Below are positions 12,479 through 24,456 of a stretch of DNA of 64,000 bases, piece after piece. The notes beneath the pieces were generated by a model. That model saw only the letters and a program-made list of their open reading frames with translations, was not told where the DNA came from and searched no databases. Source of the stretch: Ehretia macrophylla (taxonomy: Eukaryota; Streptophyta; Magnoliopsida; Boraginales; Ehretiaceae). The translations under genes and the position numbers were made by a program. Numbering within the stretch: the stretch's first letter is position 1; each line of letters begins with the position of its first letter. The stretch is taken from contig CM075771.1 of assembly GCA_037974665.1 (NCBI GenBank), positions 43,074,425-43,138,424 of the forward strand, read 5' to 3'.

Positions 12479-15400
12479 TGTCACGCCCCAACCCAACCTG
12501 TAAAGGTTAGACTAGGGTGTGATCTAAACATTGAAGTCATGTCTCGTACTTAGTTGTTCATGAAAGTTTAACGCTTAACGTTTAGCCTAGACTCCACAAT
12601 TTTTTGGGAAAACTGGCAGCATAACGGCTGTAATTGGGCTCTTTAGTTTGACCTAGTTCTCTAAACGCCTCAAGTTTCATTTCCAACTAAGATTACTATT
12701 TACCATCAATTGAGACACCTACCAGTTATCTCGATGTCTCGATTGATTAATAACCTAGAATGATACTATGTCTCGTTTGTTTGTGAATCATCGTTACAAA
12801 AGTATCTGTTGATCTTAGCTTAACAATAGGTACCTACTTAAGATTGGATAGGTTCATTTTGCTTAGTCCTTACCTAATACTTTATAATCCTATGATAGAT
12901 ACTAACCAGTAACGATAGCAAAATGATCATAGTAGTATCTGTCTAGTTATTAACAGTACAAGCCAAAATTAGACCCCAAATTACAACGGGGTCTTTTACA
13001 TTACAAACATCAAGCAACATGAAAAGAAATAGTCTTCAAGCAACATAATGTTCACAATGGCCATAATCAAGCAAAGCACATAGGACAGGCAATCATTCCA
13101 AGGAATCATCGTTAGGCATGTCGTCCTCGGGTACCTGTTCTTGAACTTCTTCACTTGAGATGATAAAAGAGGGTGAGTCCTTATGAACTCAGCGAGGGGG
13201 AACGAGAAATAGGTTTTGAAACTCATTTTCTGGTTCAACTTATGAAAACTCTTTTTGCAAGCATGAATATATCACAAGTAAGTACATAACATGATATAAA
13301 AGTAAAGGAATACAATTACCCGTATTTCCTCGCTGAGGTCCTCTAAGAACCTAGCGAAAGTACTTATACACATAGTGAAAATGATACGGTGAGCTTTTGC
13401 TCTCAGTTCATGTCAGTATCAGTTGCTGCGGCTGACTTCAAATCATCGCCTTATCATACCAAATGGGTGTACTCCGGATGTACCCTGAAATCCTACGACC
13501 CAACTCTCCGAGGAAGTCTAGCCCCCAAGCGAGAGAGGGAATTGGACAATGGTAGTCACGGTTGCACCGGCAAGCCCGATACCGCCCGGTGTGCGTGAAC
13601 GTTACCATGCCAGAATGAAAGGTTGCAACCTTGTATGCAATGCACATTTATGAAATTTAATATATCACATTAGGAGGACAACAAAGTAGGTTACCTCCGA
13701 GCAGTCATAAGATTGCACATTGACAAGTAAACAAGCGAGGCACGATAAGACAAGTAATTTTACTTGAAATGCACATGGAGTTATATGAACAATAAACGGG
13801 AAGCCATGTAACGAACGTAAATCAAGTCATATAACTCATTTCAAAGTTCACGTAATCAAATAATAAGATTGTTCATCATGCTACGGCATCTACGTGGGAC
13901 CGGGTGCAAGAAAAGCCTACTTGTCAACATGAAATCATCGAAATCATATTTAGGGCTACAAGGCAACTACGGGCAGCCTACTAAACACATAATCCAACAC
14001 AACATCCAAAGGATCAACACTTAGCAAATTCACCTAGTTACTAGGGTTCCAATTCGTGCTTACCCGTGCGATTAAGCCCCAAGTCATCTCGAAATCAAAC
14101 TCAAGCCACACGTTGATTAGTTCATACACCCTCAAGTATTCAGAACAGTCCACACAACATCTCAATTCCACAATCCCAAGCATTTAATACAACGAGAGAA
14201 GCTACAATAATTTTTCTAAGCATATCACTAAGTGAAACCCTCACTGCAATGGACTGTATTCTCACAATCATTAATACAAGCAAACAATCTCCAACTCCAG
14301 TGAATAAGATGTAAAATTAAAGCTTAGAAAGTGAACGAAATTTAGAAACAAACCTTGCATCATTTGGAGTTCGGGTTCAATAGTTATAGCCAAAACAGTG
14401 AGAGTGCACAAAACTGTCCAGATTTGCACACATTTCAATACTTGTCGTTTTTTAGGGCCTTAGGGTCAGATTTAGCCTTAGTCCATTTCTGACAAAAATG
14501 TCCAAAACCGAAAAATATAGTAGCACACCAAATATCATGCATTTTGGATGTCATTTACTAAGTCAAAACGGGTTCATTCTACAAGGTCAGTGAATCTGCC
14601 AAAACCTGCTTCATTTTTCCAGACTTTCCAGATTTGGACACATTTTAATAATTTTTCATTTTGAGGACCTTAGAGTCAAAATTAGATTTGGTCTATTTCT
14701 GTGAAAAATGTTCAGAACTGTCAAAACTAGTTAGCTACTAATTTTCACGCATTTTAAACATCATTTACCAAGCCAAAATCACATCGTACCAACAAGGCGG
14801 AAAACTGTCCCATACACGGTTTCATCCAACATCACATTTTAGCCAAATATCTTTCCATGCATGTTTATAAAGGCTCATGAACACACATATATCTCAAGTA
14901 CAGAAGTAAATATATACATTTAAGGGCATGCATGTGGGTTTTTGAAAGATTTTCAAGAATTTTTAGCCCTCACCTTAGCAAAACAACAAGAAGATGCACA
15001 AGACTCTTGTTGAAGCACAAAGTTGACCTTTTTCCTTTCTTAGCCGAGACACCACTCGGTTTTTCTCAAATTTTCTTGCTTAGTAACCAAGTTCTTAGTA
15101 GGCGCATGTGGTTAGAACAAGAAGAAAAGAAATGGAAGCTAGCAAACTCACCTAAGCCGAAATGGAGATTCAAAGAGCTTGCATGTGTGTTTCTTGCAAC
15201 CTAGCTTGCTTAGTCGAGCTCCCTAGCTTCTTGCATGTCTTGATGAATCATGGAGTGATGAAGATAATCTAAGGAGTGTAGAAACTCAGCCAAGGCCGAG
15301 AGAGAGAGAGAAAGATGAGAGGGAGAGAGAAGAATGAGAGGAAATGAGAGAAATGAAAGAAAAATAAAAGCTTTTGCAAGGTTTGAAGCATATGTCGGCC

Positions 15401-16055
15401 TTGATCTTTGCAAATTCAGATTTGTGTCTTCAAGAAGCATGGTTTTTGAATTATCTAGCATGGCAAGAGAATGGGTCGAGAATATGGGTGTATTGGGTAG
15501 CGTTTTGGGTTATTTTTTTATGCATTTGTGTCATAGAATTGTCATAGAATGTTTGGGTTCAATTTGAATTGTGCAAGCAATCACAAAAGCACACAAGGTG
15601 GTTGGCCAAGGCATTGCAAAAATCTGAATTTTTGTCATCTTTTGACCATTATTTAATTGTGTGTTTGGAAAGTGCAAAAGAGTAAGGAATAAAGAATAAG
15701 GAATGTCTAGCTTTTTGTGAGATTTTGTCTTCTAGTGGGTTGAATTAGTAATTTAATATTAGTTAGTGGGATTTGTAGGATTAATTAATGACCTTGTGCT
15801 TCGTGCAAGATGCTTTCTTGATTAGCGTGAGGGCACGCTTTCCTAGGTTTAGGGCACGCACTATGAGGTAGGGCACAAACTACAAGACGAATGCACATTT
15901 TCCAAGTAAATGCACGTAACCCTAAATGAATGCACATAATTCAATGCAAGGCATACAAAACGAAACACAATTCTTAAACCTAGGTCAAAGCACACAAATC
16001 TAGGTTAGGGCACACGAAACGAGGTATCGCATGCAAATCGAGGTCGAGCCTCGCA
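12479..16055 (-). repeat. E1n 3' LTR
   Basis: 3577 bp, starting TGTCACGCCCC and ending GAGCCTCGCA on +. It has the conserved block near 13450-13600 (reverse complement), a hairpin phrase at about 13172-13192, a diverged 210-bp tandem pair (anchors 'ccagattt' at 14418 and 14628), and a purine/pyrimidine-rich stretch near 15296-15340. No E1-type 184-bp duplication is present. It matches 20887-24456 along its length, with scattered substitutions. Confidence 0.92.
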
Positions 16056-16091
16056 TCCTCCCCTCCTTAAAAGAATTTCGTCCCGAAATTC
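16056..16091 (-). other. E1n polypurine tract and hairpin
   Basis: On the minus strand the GAATTTCG / gga / CGAAATTC stem (16091-16073) is followed by a purine tract (16070-16056, + strand tcctcccctccttaa) that touches the 3' LTR. It is the plus-strand primer for reverse transcription and matches E1's. Confidence 0.87.
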
Positions 16092-16095
16092 AATA

Positions 16096-17501
16096 TTATC
16101 TTTGAAATAAAGCTGGATACTGTTGCTCCATCTGGTCTCGCCTTTCCCACGTTGCTTCTTCAACTCCATGATGATCCCACAACACTTTTACCATCGGTAT
16201 AGATTTGCTGCGCAATTCCCAATCTTGCCGGTTTAGGATCCGAATGGGCTTCTCCTCATAGGACAAGTTCTCCCGAAGCTGCAACGACTCTGGCTCCAAG
16301 ATATGCGATGGATCAGGATGATACTTCTGCAGCATCGAAACATGAAAGACGTCATGAATATTGGAGAGGTTTTGGGGTAGTGCCAGGCAATACGCCAATT
16401 TGCCAACCTTCTCAATTATCTCAAATGGTCCTACAAATCTCGAGCTCAACTTTCCACCCTTGCCGTGTTTAATCAGTCCCCTCCGGGGTGATATCTTCAA
16501 GAACACCTTGTCGCCAACCTCAAACTCTAGGCTCCATCTCCGTCGGTCTGCATAACTTTTCTGCCTGCTTTGGGCGGTAAGCATCCGTTTTCGGATGAGG
16601 TGGATATTATCAACAGTCTTCATAAGTTCAGGTAGAAGGGTCGGGTCAAAAGTCTTCGTCTCACCTACTTCATCCCAGTAAATTGGGGATCGACACTTAC
16701 GTCCATACAACGCCTCAAATGGGGCCATCCCGATAGTGGCCTGATAACTATTATTATAAGCGAACTCCGCTAGAGACAGATATTTCTCCCAACCTTTCCC
16801 GAAGTCTAAAACACACGCCCTCAGCATATCCTCCAGAATCTGAATAGTTCTCTCCGATTGTCCATCAGTCTGAGGGTGATAAGCCGTGCTGAAACTCAAC
16901 TTCGTTCCCAAAGCTTCTTGCAATCTCTTCCAAAATCGGGAAGTAAAATGAGGATCCCTATCCGATACAATACTCACAGGCATCCCGTGCAATCTTACAA
17001 TCTCCGCCACATACATATCTCTCAATTTCTCAGGACTATCCTCCTTGTTCATCGGTAAGAAATGCGCTGACTTAGTCAATCTATCCACTATGACCCAAAC
17101 GGCGTCATGACCCTTTTGTGACCTGGGCAGGTCCATAACAAAGTCCATAGTTATAGTTCCCATTTCCATTGAGGAATCTCCAACGGCTGAAGTAAACCTG
17201 CTGGTCGTTGATGTTCCGCTTTGACTCTTTGGCAAGTCAAACACCGTGCCACAAACTCCGCGATCTCTCTCTTCATGTTATTCCACCAATAGTGTTGCTT
17301 CAAATCCCAGTACATCTTTGTTCCGCCAGGGTGAATAGTGTATCTTGAATTATGGGCTTCTTCAAGAATCTTCTTTTTCAGCTCTGGTTCATTAGGAACA
17401 CAAATCCGATTCCTAAACCTCCAAATACTATCATCATGAAACTTGAAATCTGTGTTGCTTTCTTTAATCTTCTGGAATTGTTGGTCCTTCTGTTGAGGCT
17501 C
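16096..17501 (-). pseudogene. E1n integrase and chromodomain (frameshifted)
   Basis: Integrase inserts the DNA copy into the genome. On the minus strand the region begins after the in-frame TGA at 17502. It includes the N-terminal zinc finger (H...HPGG...CLTCQ, around 17380-17245), then a one-base deletion near 17155 relative to E4 that shifts frame. The remaining 382-codon frame (17244-16096) keeps the catalytic core: D34 (TMDF), D95 (SDRDPHF) and E131 (QSERTIQ), with the expected 35-residue D-E spacing. [14 protein letters not shown] C-terminal domain follows. The last ~35 residues ([18 protein letters not shown]) are a chromodomain-like tail, which in chromoviruses guides integration to heterochromatin. 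The first ~28 residues of that frame are out-of-frame read-through of the zinc-finger region, not protein. Confidence 0.92.
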
Positions 17502-19201
17502 TCATAATTCAGACAACAAGGTCGATTGAACTTGTGTAGTGGCAAAAAGTAACCCTTTCCGAGTCAATTGTGGTTTCCACAAAAATGCTTCATCCAACAA
17601 CTCCTGCACCTTGACTTCCAGTTTTGCCATGCTCGCTTTCCTACTTAGGGCATCTGCAATTACATATGCTTTACCGGGCACATAATTGATTTTGTAGTTA
17701 TAATCATCCAAAAGCTCCATCCACCGCCTTTGCCTCATATTCAACTCTTTTTGTGAGAACAAGTATTTCAAGCTTTTGTGATCAATAAACACCTCGAACT
17801 TGTTATCCCACAGATAGTGCCTCCATTTCTTGAGCGCAAACACAATAGCCGCTAACTCCAAATCATGCGTCAAGTAGTTCAATTCATACGGCTTCGGTTT
17901 CCTAGAAGCATACACAATCACTCTACCATTTTGCATCAGCACACAACCCAATCCTTCTTTCGAAGCATCGCTATAAATTACAAAACCTTGACTCCCTTCA
18001 GGCAATGCAAGAACAGGTGCGGTAGTCAATCTTTTCTTCAACTCTTGGAAGATGTTCTCACACTTGTCATCCCACACAAACTTTATTTTATTTTGAGTGA
18101 GCTTTGTAAGCGGTCCTGTAATTTTAGAGAAATCCTTCACGAACCTCCGATAATAGCTGGCTAGACCAAGAAAACTCCGAATCTCCGTAACATTTTCTGG
18201 CTTCTTCCAAGACATGACCGCTTCTATCTTTGTTGGATCCACTGCTATTCCCTCTTGGGATATGATATGCTCCAAAAATGCAATCTGCTGCAACCAAAAT
18301 TCGCACTTGCTAAACTTTGCATACAATTGATGCTCTCGAAGTTTCTGCAATACCAATCGCAGATGTTGTTCACGCTCAGCCTCGGATTTCGAGTATACCA
18401 AAATATCATCAATGAAGATCACCACAAATTGGTCCAAGTAGGGTTGAAACACCCTGTGCATCAAGTCCATAAAAGCTGCAGGGGCATTAGTTAGTCCAAA
18501 TGGCATCACCACATATTCATAATGCCCATATCTTGTCCTGAAAGCCGTTTTAGGCACATCCTCCTTTTTGATCCGCAACTGATAGTACCCTTGCCTCAAG
18601 TCGAGTTTCGAATACACTTTGGCTCCTTGAAGTTGATCAAACAACTCGTCAATCAGTGGAAGTGGGTATTTATCCTTAACAGTCACTTGGTTTAATCCTC
18701 GGTAATCGATGCATAGCCTCAGCGTTCTGTCTTTCTTTTATTACAAATAGAACTGGTGCACCCCCACGGAGAAGAACTTGGTTGAACAAACCCCTTCTTC
18801 AACAATCCTTGCAATTGGTCCTTCAATTCTTGTAGCTCAGCTGGTGCCATATGATATGGAGCTTTAGATATCGGCTGGGTGCCAGGCAGTAACTCTATAA
18901 TGAACTCGATCTCCCGATTTGGGGGAAAACCGGGCAATTCTTCTAGAAACACATCCGCATAGTCTTTGATCACTGGCATCTCCTCCAACTTAGCTTTGTC
19001 CGACGACTTGTTGATGAGGTAAGCTAAGTATCCACTACACCCTTTTCTCAAGGACTTCACTGCTTTCGTAGATGAAATGATGGAACTCCCGGTGAAATCT
19101 CTTCGACCCATGACTTCCAATATTGGTCGACCAGGTACCTGGAATGTTACAATCTTCGTCCGGTAATCTAGTTGGGCATGATGCTTTGCCAACCAGTCCA
19201 T
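17502..19201 (-). pseudogene. E1n reverse transcriptase and RNase H (frameshifted)
   Basis: Copies element RNA into DNA and removes the RNA strand. The upstream part (19201-18719) holds GMDWL-type linker and the RT N-terminus (QPSSSPWG). Two one-base insertions relative to E4, in a C run at 18761-18765 and near 18737-18745, break the frame. The main frame (18686-17502) has RT catalytic residues D29 ([12 protein letters not shown]) and D93/D94 (FIDDILVYS), and [13 protein letters not shown]. RNase H follows with D239 (YSDAS), E277, D301 (IDHKSL, where E4 has TDHKSL) and D344 (ADALSR). It ends at a TGA (17502-17504) where E4 has CGA, so the stop is a C-to-T change. The apparent start codon at 18686 is GTG inside the polyprotein, not a real start. 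Confidence 0.93.
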
Positions 19202-19603
19202 CCCTAAGATGACCTCATAGTCTCAAAAAGGTAATACGATAAGATTGGCTGAGAATTCCCTATCCTTAATTTGGATTTTACATGCTTTACAAGTTGAGCT
19301 AGTAACAAGTTTAGAACCAATCGGAGTACCAACCTCTACTTCGTAAGGCAAACATACAACTCGTAGTTTCACACGTTTCACACATAAGGGAGTAATAAAT
19401 GAATGAGTAGCACTCGGATCAATTAGCACCCTAACAGGTTGATTCAGTATGAAGAATGTACCTTCAACAACAGCGGTCTCCTCTGGAAGCTCCTCGTACT
19501 CAATAGCATAAGCTCGAGCCTGAACTCTAGGAACTGGAGTCTTGCCTCTACCAGCTGGTTTAACCTGATTCTGTCCTGCTTGCCATTTAGGGCAATCCTT
19601 GAT
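19202..19603 (-). pseudogene. E1n aspartic protease (broken by one stop)
   Basis: The protease cleaves the Gag-Pol polyprotein. After a gag-pro linker rich in K, P, R and Q, the frame reads GTFFILNQPVRVLIDPSATHSFI, with DPSATHS at the usual D-S/T-G active-site position. The Gly-to-Ser change at that site may weaken the enzyme, though variants with DPGATHS are common in this group. An in-frame TGA lies at 19223-19225, just before DYEVILGMDWL, the conserved end of the domain. The frame is the same as gag upstream and RT N-terminus downstream, so these parts formed one continuous polyprotein. Confidence 0.85.
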
Positions 19604-20614
19604 CTAATGATGATCACTGCCACACCGCACACATCGTCCTGACTTCTTCCAGCACTGGGCCTCGGTATGCCCCTTCTTGTCACAGTAAGAACAGTTGACA
19701 AACTGAGTAGCAGGTAAACTACCTGTGGATCCGCGAGTGGAAGAGGCTGATAGTGCTTTAGTTGGGCCACGGTTATTAATTGGTCTGTTCTGGCTCTGGC
19801 CCTGATTACGACTCTGACTCTGGAATTTCCTCTGTTGACCTGAAAGCTGGTATGGTTTCTTGTTCAGCTGACTCAAACCAGCTCTATCAAGTTTTCTCTT
19901 CTCAACTCGGGAAGCAGCAGCAAAGAGAGTAGAATAGGTATCGAAGTCATGCGAAGCCAACTGGTCCTGAATCTCTGGCCTCAATCCCGTAGTAAATTTC
20001 TACATCTTCACCTCCGGAGTACTGACCATGTATTGAGCATAGTGGGATGGTCAGTCAAAACGAGCCTCGTACTAGGCCACCGTCATGTTACCCTGGTTCA
20101 AGTGCATGAATTCCTCAATCCGCCTCTGCCTGGAAACTGCAGGTACATATGTTTCCTTGAAGGCCTTAATGAAATTACACCACAAGCGAGGGGTATGATC
20201 AGTTTCCCACAGTGCCTCTATAGTGTGCCACCAATGTTCAGCATCGCCGTGCAACAGAAACACAACAAACTCTACCTTTTCTTCATCAGTATAATCAAGT
20301 GGCCTGAAAATCCTCTCGATCTCTGACAGCCAAGCCTCTGCCTTCTCATCATCAGCTTTCCCGTGGAATTTGGACGGGCGAAAGTCAAGGAACTCCCTCA
20401 TTCTGCTATGTCTCCCATGGTTACTATCATTCTTGTTGTTGTTGTTGTTGTTGTTGGCTTCACGTGCATCTTGACGCTCCATCACTTGTGACACGTGATC
20501 CATGGCATTCGCCATCATGTTAAACATAGCTATGCTGGGATTAGTTTGATAAGCATCTCCGGTCTCTTGGGGTTCACCGCTCCTATTAGTAGTGCGGGTA
20601 CTGGGGCCAACCAT
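19604..20614 (-). pseudogene. E1n gag (four in-frame stops)
   Basis: Structural protein of the retrotransposon particle. Start ATG at 20614, 245 nt downstream of the primer-binding site. The N-terminus (MVGPSTR...) leads to an Asn run encoded by a (TTG)n tract at 20433-20456, then the Ty3-type Gag domain (FHGKADDEKAEAWLSEIE ... FLLHGDAEHWW). Two CCHC zinc knuckles follow, CSYCDKKGHTEAQC and CVRCGSDHH-n-IKDC, around 19690-19590. The frame has no indels, but stops occur at 20072 (TAG), 20051 (TGA), 20000 (TAG) and 19604 (TAG, inside the second knuckle). By their context these look like former CAG or CGA codons, consistent with C-to-T decay. Confidence 0.9.
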
Positions 20615-20858
20615 CTATACGCACAGATTATGATCTACAATTTATTGAAATACGACAAACAAGAATTTAATGCATAAGATATGCAACATAATATAGATAC
20701 ACAATTCTAGAAACAATTAAGGCATGTTAATCACTTAAGCACATAGAACATAGAAGGCACAATTAACATTATCACACAATAACATATAGACAAGTCATCC
20801 TAATTATCTTAGGGCTCTACCCATGGTCCGAGAGTTAAACCCGGCTTAAGCAATCTAA

Positions 20859-20870
20859 GCTCTGATACCA
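20859..20870 (-). other. E1n primer-binding site
   Basis: The minus strand reads TGGTATCAGAGC, complementary to initiator Met-tRNA. It is separated from the LTR end (20887) by 16 nt. The stretch between it and gag (20615-20858) is a non-coding leader. Confidence 0.9.
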
Positions 20871-20886
20871 TTCTTCTACTATGAGG

Positions 20887-23800
20887 TGTCACGCCCCAAC
20901 CCAGCCTATAATGGTTAGACTAGGGTGTGATCTAAACATTCAAGTCATGTCTCGTACTTAGTTGTTCATGAAAGTTTAACGCTTAACGTTTAGCCTAGAC
21001 TCCACAATTTTTCCAGAAAACCGGCAGCATAACGGCTGTAATTGGGCTCTTTAGTTTGACCTAGTTCTCTAAACGCCTCAAATTTCATTTCCAACTAAGA
21101 TTACTATTTACCATCAATTGAGACGCCTACTAGTTATCTCGATGTCTCGTTTGATTAATAACCTAGCATGATACTATGTCTCGTTTGTTTGTGAATCCTC
21201 GTTACAAAAGTACCTGTTGATCTTAGCTTAACAATGGGTACCTGCTTAAGATTGGATAGGTTCATTTTGCTTAGTCCATACCTGATACTTCATAATCCTA
21301 TGATAGATACTAACCAGTAACGATAGCAAAACGACCATAGTAGTGTATGTCTAGTTATTATCAGTAGAAGCCAAAATTAGACCCCAAATTACAACGGGGG
21401 TCTTTTACATTACAAACATCAAGCAACATGAAAAGAAATAGTCTTCAAGCAGCATAGTGTTTACAATGGCCATAATCAAGCAAAGCACATAGGACAGGCA
21501 ATCATTCCAAGGAATCATCGTTAGACACGTCGTCCACAGGTACCTGTTCTTGACCTTCTTCACCTGAGATGATAAAAGAGGGTAAGTCCTTATGAACTCA
21601 GCGAGGGGGAACGAGAAATAGGTTTTGAAACTCATTTTCCGGTTCAACTTATGAAAACCCTTTTTGCAAGCATGAATATATCACAAATAAATACATAACA
21701 TGATATAAAAGTAAAGGAACACAATTACCCGTCTTTTCTCCTCGAGGTCCTCTAAGAACCAAGCGAGAGTACTTATACACATAGTGAAAAGGATACGGTG
21801 AGCTTTTGCTCTCAGTTCATATTAGTATCAGTTGTTGCGGCTGACTTCAAATCATCCCCTTATCACACCAAAAGGGTGTACTCCGGATGTACACCGAAAT
21901 CCTACGACCCAACTCTCTGAGGAAGTCTAGCCCCCAAGCGAGAGAGTGAATTAGACAATGGTAGTCACGGTAGCCCCGACAAGCCTGATGCCGCTCGGTG
22001 TGCGTGAACGCTACCACACCAGAATGAAAGGTTGCAACCTTGTATGCAATGCACATTTATGACATTTAATATATCACATTAAGAGGACAACAAAAGAGGT
22101 TGCCTTCGAGCAGTCATAAGATTGCACATTGACAAGTAAACAAGCAAGGCACGATAAGACAAGTAATTTCACTTGAAAGGCACATGGAGTTATATGAACA
22201 TTAAACGGGCAGCCATGTAACGCACGTAAATCAAGTCATATAACTCATTTCAAAGTTCATGTAATCAAATAATAAGATTATTCATCATGCTACGGCATCT
22301 ACGTGGGACCGGGTGCAAGAAAAGCCTATTTATCAACATGAAATCATCGAAATCATATTTAGGGCTACAAGGAAACTACGGGCAGCCTACTAAACACTTA
22401 ATCCAACACAAAATCCAAAGGATCAACACTTAGCAAATTCATCTAGTTACTAGGGTTCCAATTCGTGCTTACCCGTGCGATTAAGTCCCAAGTCATCTCG
22501 AAATCAAACTCGAGCCACGCGTTGATTAGTTCATACACCCTCAAGTATTCAAAACAGTCCACACAACATCTCAATGCCACAATCCCAAGCATTTAATCCA
22601 ACGAGAGAAGCTACAATAATTTTTCTAAGCATATCACTAAGTGAAACCCTCACTGCAATGGACTGTTTTCTCACAATCATTAAGACTAGCAAACAATCTC
22701 CAACTCCAGTGAATAATATGTCAAATTAAATCTTAGGAAGTGAACGAAATTCAGAAACAAACCTCGCATCATTTGGAGTTCGGGTTCAATAGTTATAGCC
22801 AAAACAGTGAGACTGCACAAAACTGTCCAGATTTGCACACATTTCAATACTTGTCATTTTTTAGGGCCTTAGGGTCAGACTTAGCCTTAGTACATTTCTG
22901 ACAAAAATGTCCAGAACTGAAAAATATAGTAGCACACCAAATCACATGATGTCATTTACTAAGTCAAAATGGGTTCTTTCTACAAGGTCAGTGAATCTGC
23001 CAAAACCTGCTTCATTTTTCCAGACTTTCCAAATTTGGACACATTTTAATAATTTGTCATTTTGAGGACCTTAGAGTCAAAATTAGCTTTGGTCTATTTC
23101 TGTGAACACTGTTCAAAACTGGCAAAACTAGTTAGCTACCAATTTTCACACATTTTAAACATCATTTACCTAGCCAAAATCACATCGTACCAACAAGGCA
23201 AAAAACTGTATAATACACGATTTCATCCAACATCACATTTTAGCCAAAAATCTTGCCATGCATGTTTATAAAGGCTCATGAACACACATATATCTCAAGT
23301 ACAGAAGTAAAGATAGACATTTAAGGGCATGCATGTGGGGTTTTGAAAGATTTTCAAGAAGTTTTAGCCCTCACCTTAGCAAAACAACAAGAAGATGCAC
23401 AAGACTCTTGTTGAAGCACAAAGTTGACCTTTTTCCTTGCTTAGCCGAGACACCACTCAGTTTTTCTCAAATTTCCTAGCTTAGGAACCAAGTTCTTAGT
23501 AGGTGCATATGGTTAGAACAAGAAGAAAAGAAATGGAAGCTAGCAAACTCACCTAAGCCGAAATGGAGATTCAAAGAGCTTGCATGTGTGTTTCTTGCAA
23601 CCTAGCTTGCTTAGTCGAGCTCCCTATCTTCTTGCATGCCTTGATGAACCATGGAGTGATGAAAATAAGCTAAGGAGTGTAGAAACTCAGCCAAGGCCGA
23701 GAGAAAGAGAGAAGGATGAGAGGGAGAGAGAAGAATGAGAGGAAATGAGAGAAATGAAAGAAAAATAAAAGCTTTTGCAACGTTTGAAGCATATGTCGGC

Positions 23801-24456
23801 CTTGATCTTTGCAAATTCAGATTTGTGTCTTCAAGAAGCATGGTTTTTGAATTACCTAGCATGGCAAGAGAATGGGTCGAGAATATGGGTGCATTGGGTA
23901 GGGTTTTGGGTTTTTTTTTTATGCATTTGTGTCATAGAATTGTCATAGAATGTTTGTGTTCAATTTGAATTGTGCAAGCAATCACAAAAGCAAACAAGGT
24001 GGTCGGCCAAGGCATTGCAAAAATCTGAATTTTTGTCATCTTTTGACCATTATTTAATTGTGTGTTTGGAAAGTGCAAAAGAATAAGGAATAAAGAATAA
24101 GGAATGTCTAGCTTTTTGTGAGATTTTGTCTTCTAGTGGGTTGAATTAGCAATTTAATATTAGTTAGTGGAATTTGTAGGATTAATTAATGACCTAGTGC
24201 TTCATGCAAGATGCTTTCTTGATTAGTGTGAGGGCACACTTTCCTAGGTTTAGGGCACGCACTACGAGGTAAGGCACGAACTACGAGACGAATGCACATT
24301 TTCCAAGTAAATGCACGCAACCCTAAATGAATGCACATAATTCAATGCAAGGCACACAAAACGAAACACAATTCTTAAACCTAGGTCAAAGCACACAAAT
24401 CTAGGTTAGGGCACACGAAACGAGGTATCGCATGCAAATCGAGGTCGGGCCTCATA
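20887..24456 (-). repeat. E1n 5' LTR
   Basis: 3570 bp, TGTCACGCCCC... to ...GGGCCTCATA on +; the terminal TG of the LTR has become TA by one transition. It aligns with 12479-16055. The conserved block (21850-22010), hairpin (near 21572-21602) and 210-bp tandem pair (about 22800-23200) are all present. TSD gcccg follows at 24457. Confidence 0.92.

Larger units (their letters stand above)
12479..24456 (-). mobile_element. E1n: complete but defective Ty3/Gypsy Tekay-type element
   Basis: An 11,978-bp element with perfect TSDs gcccg (12474-12478 and 24457-24461). Read on the minus strand: 5' LTR (24456-20887), primer-binding site (20870-20859), gag, protease, RT, RNase H, integrase and chromodomain (20614-16096), polypurine tract (16070-16056), 3' LTR (16055-12479). 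The integrase-last order defines Ty3/Gypsy. The C-terminal VEEATWE-type chromodomain and LTRs above 3.5 kb fit the Tekay/Del chromovirus lineage. Six in-frame stops and three frameshifts make it non-functional. It lies inside the E1 3' LTR, so it inserted after E1. Confidence 0.93.

Noticed and set aside
15210..15567. ORFs of 77-97 codons on both strands repeated at 5380-5797, 15210-15567 and 23611-23968
   Set aside because: They are part of the LTR, mirrored on both strands over a GA-rich tract, with no domain and with differing ends in each copy.
17865..20326. Plus-strand ORFs (99, 79, 67 and 125 codons) across gag-pol
   Set aside because: They are antisense shadows of the minus-strand polyprotein, whose catalytic motifs are clear.
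20433..20456. (TTG)n microsatellite
   Set aside because: It is the coding tract for the Asn run in gag, listed there rather than as a separate repeat.
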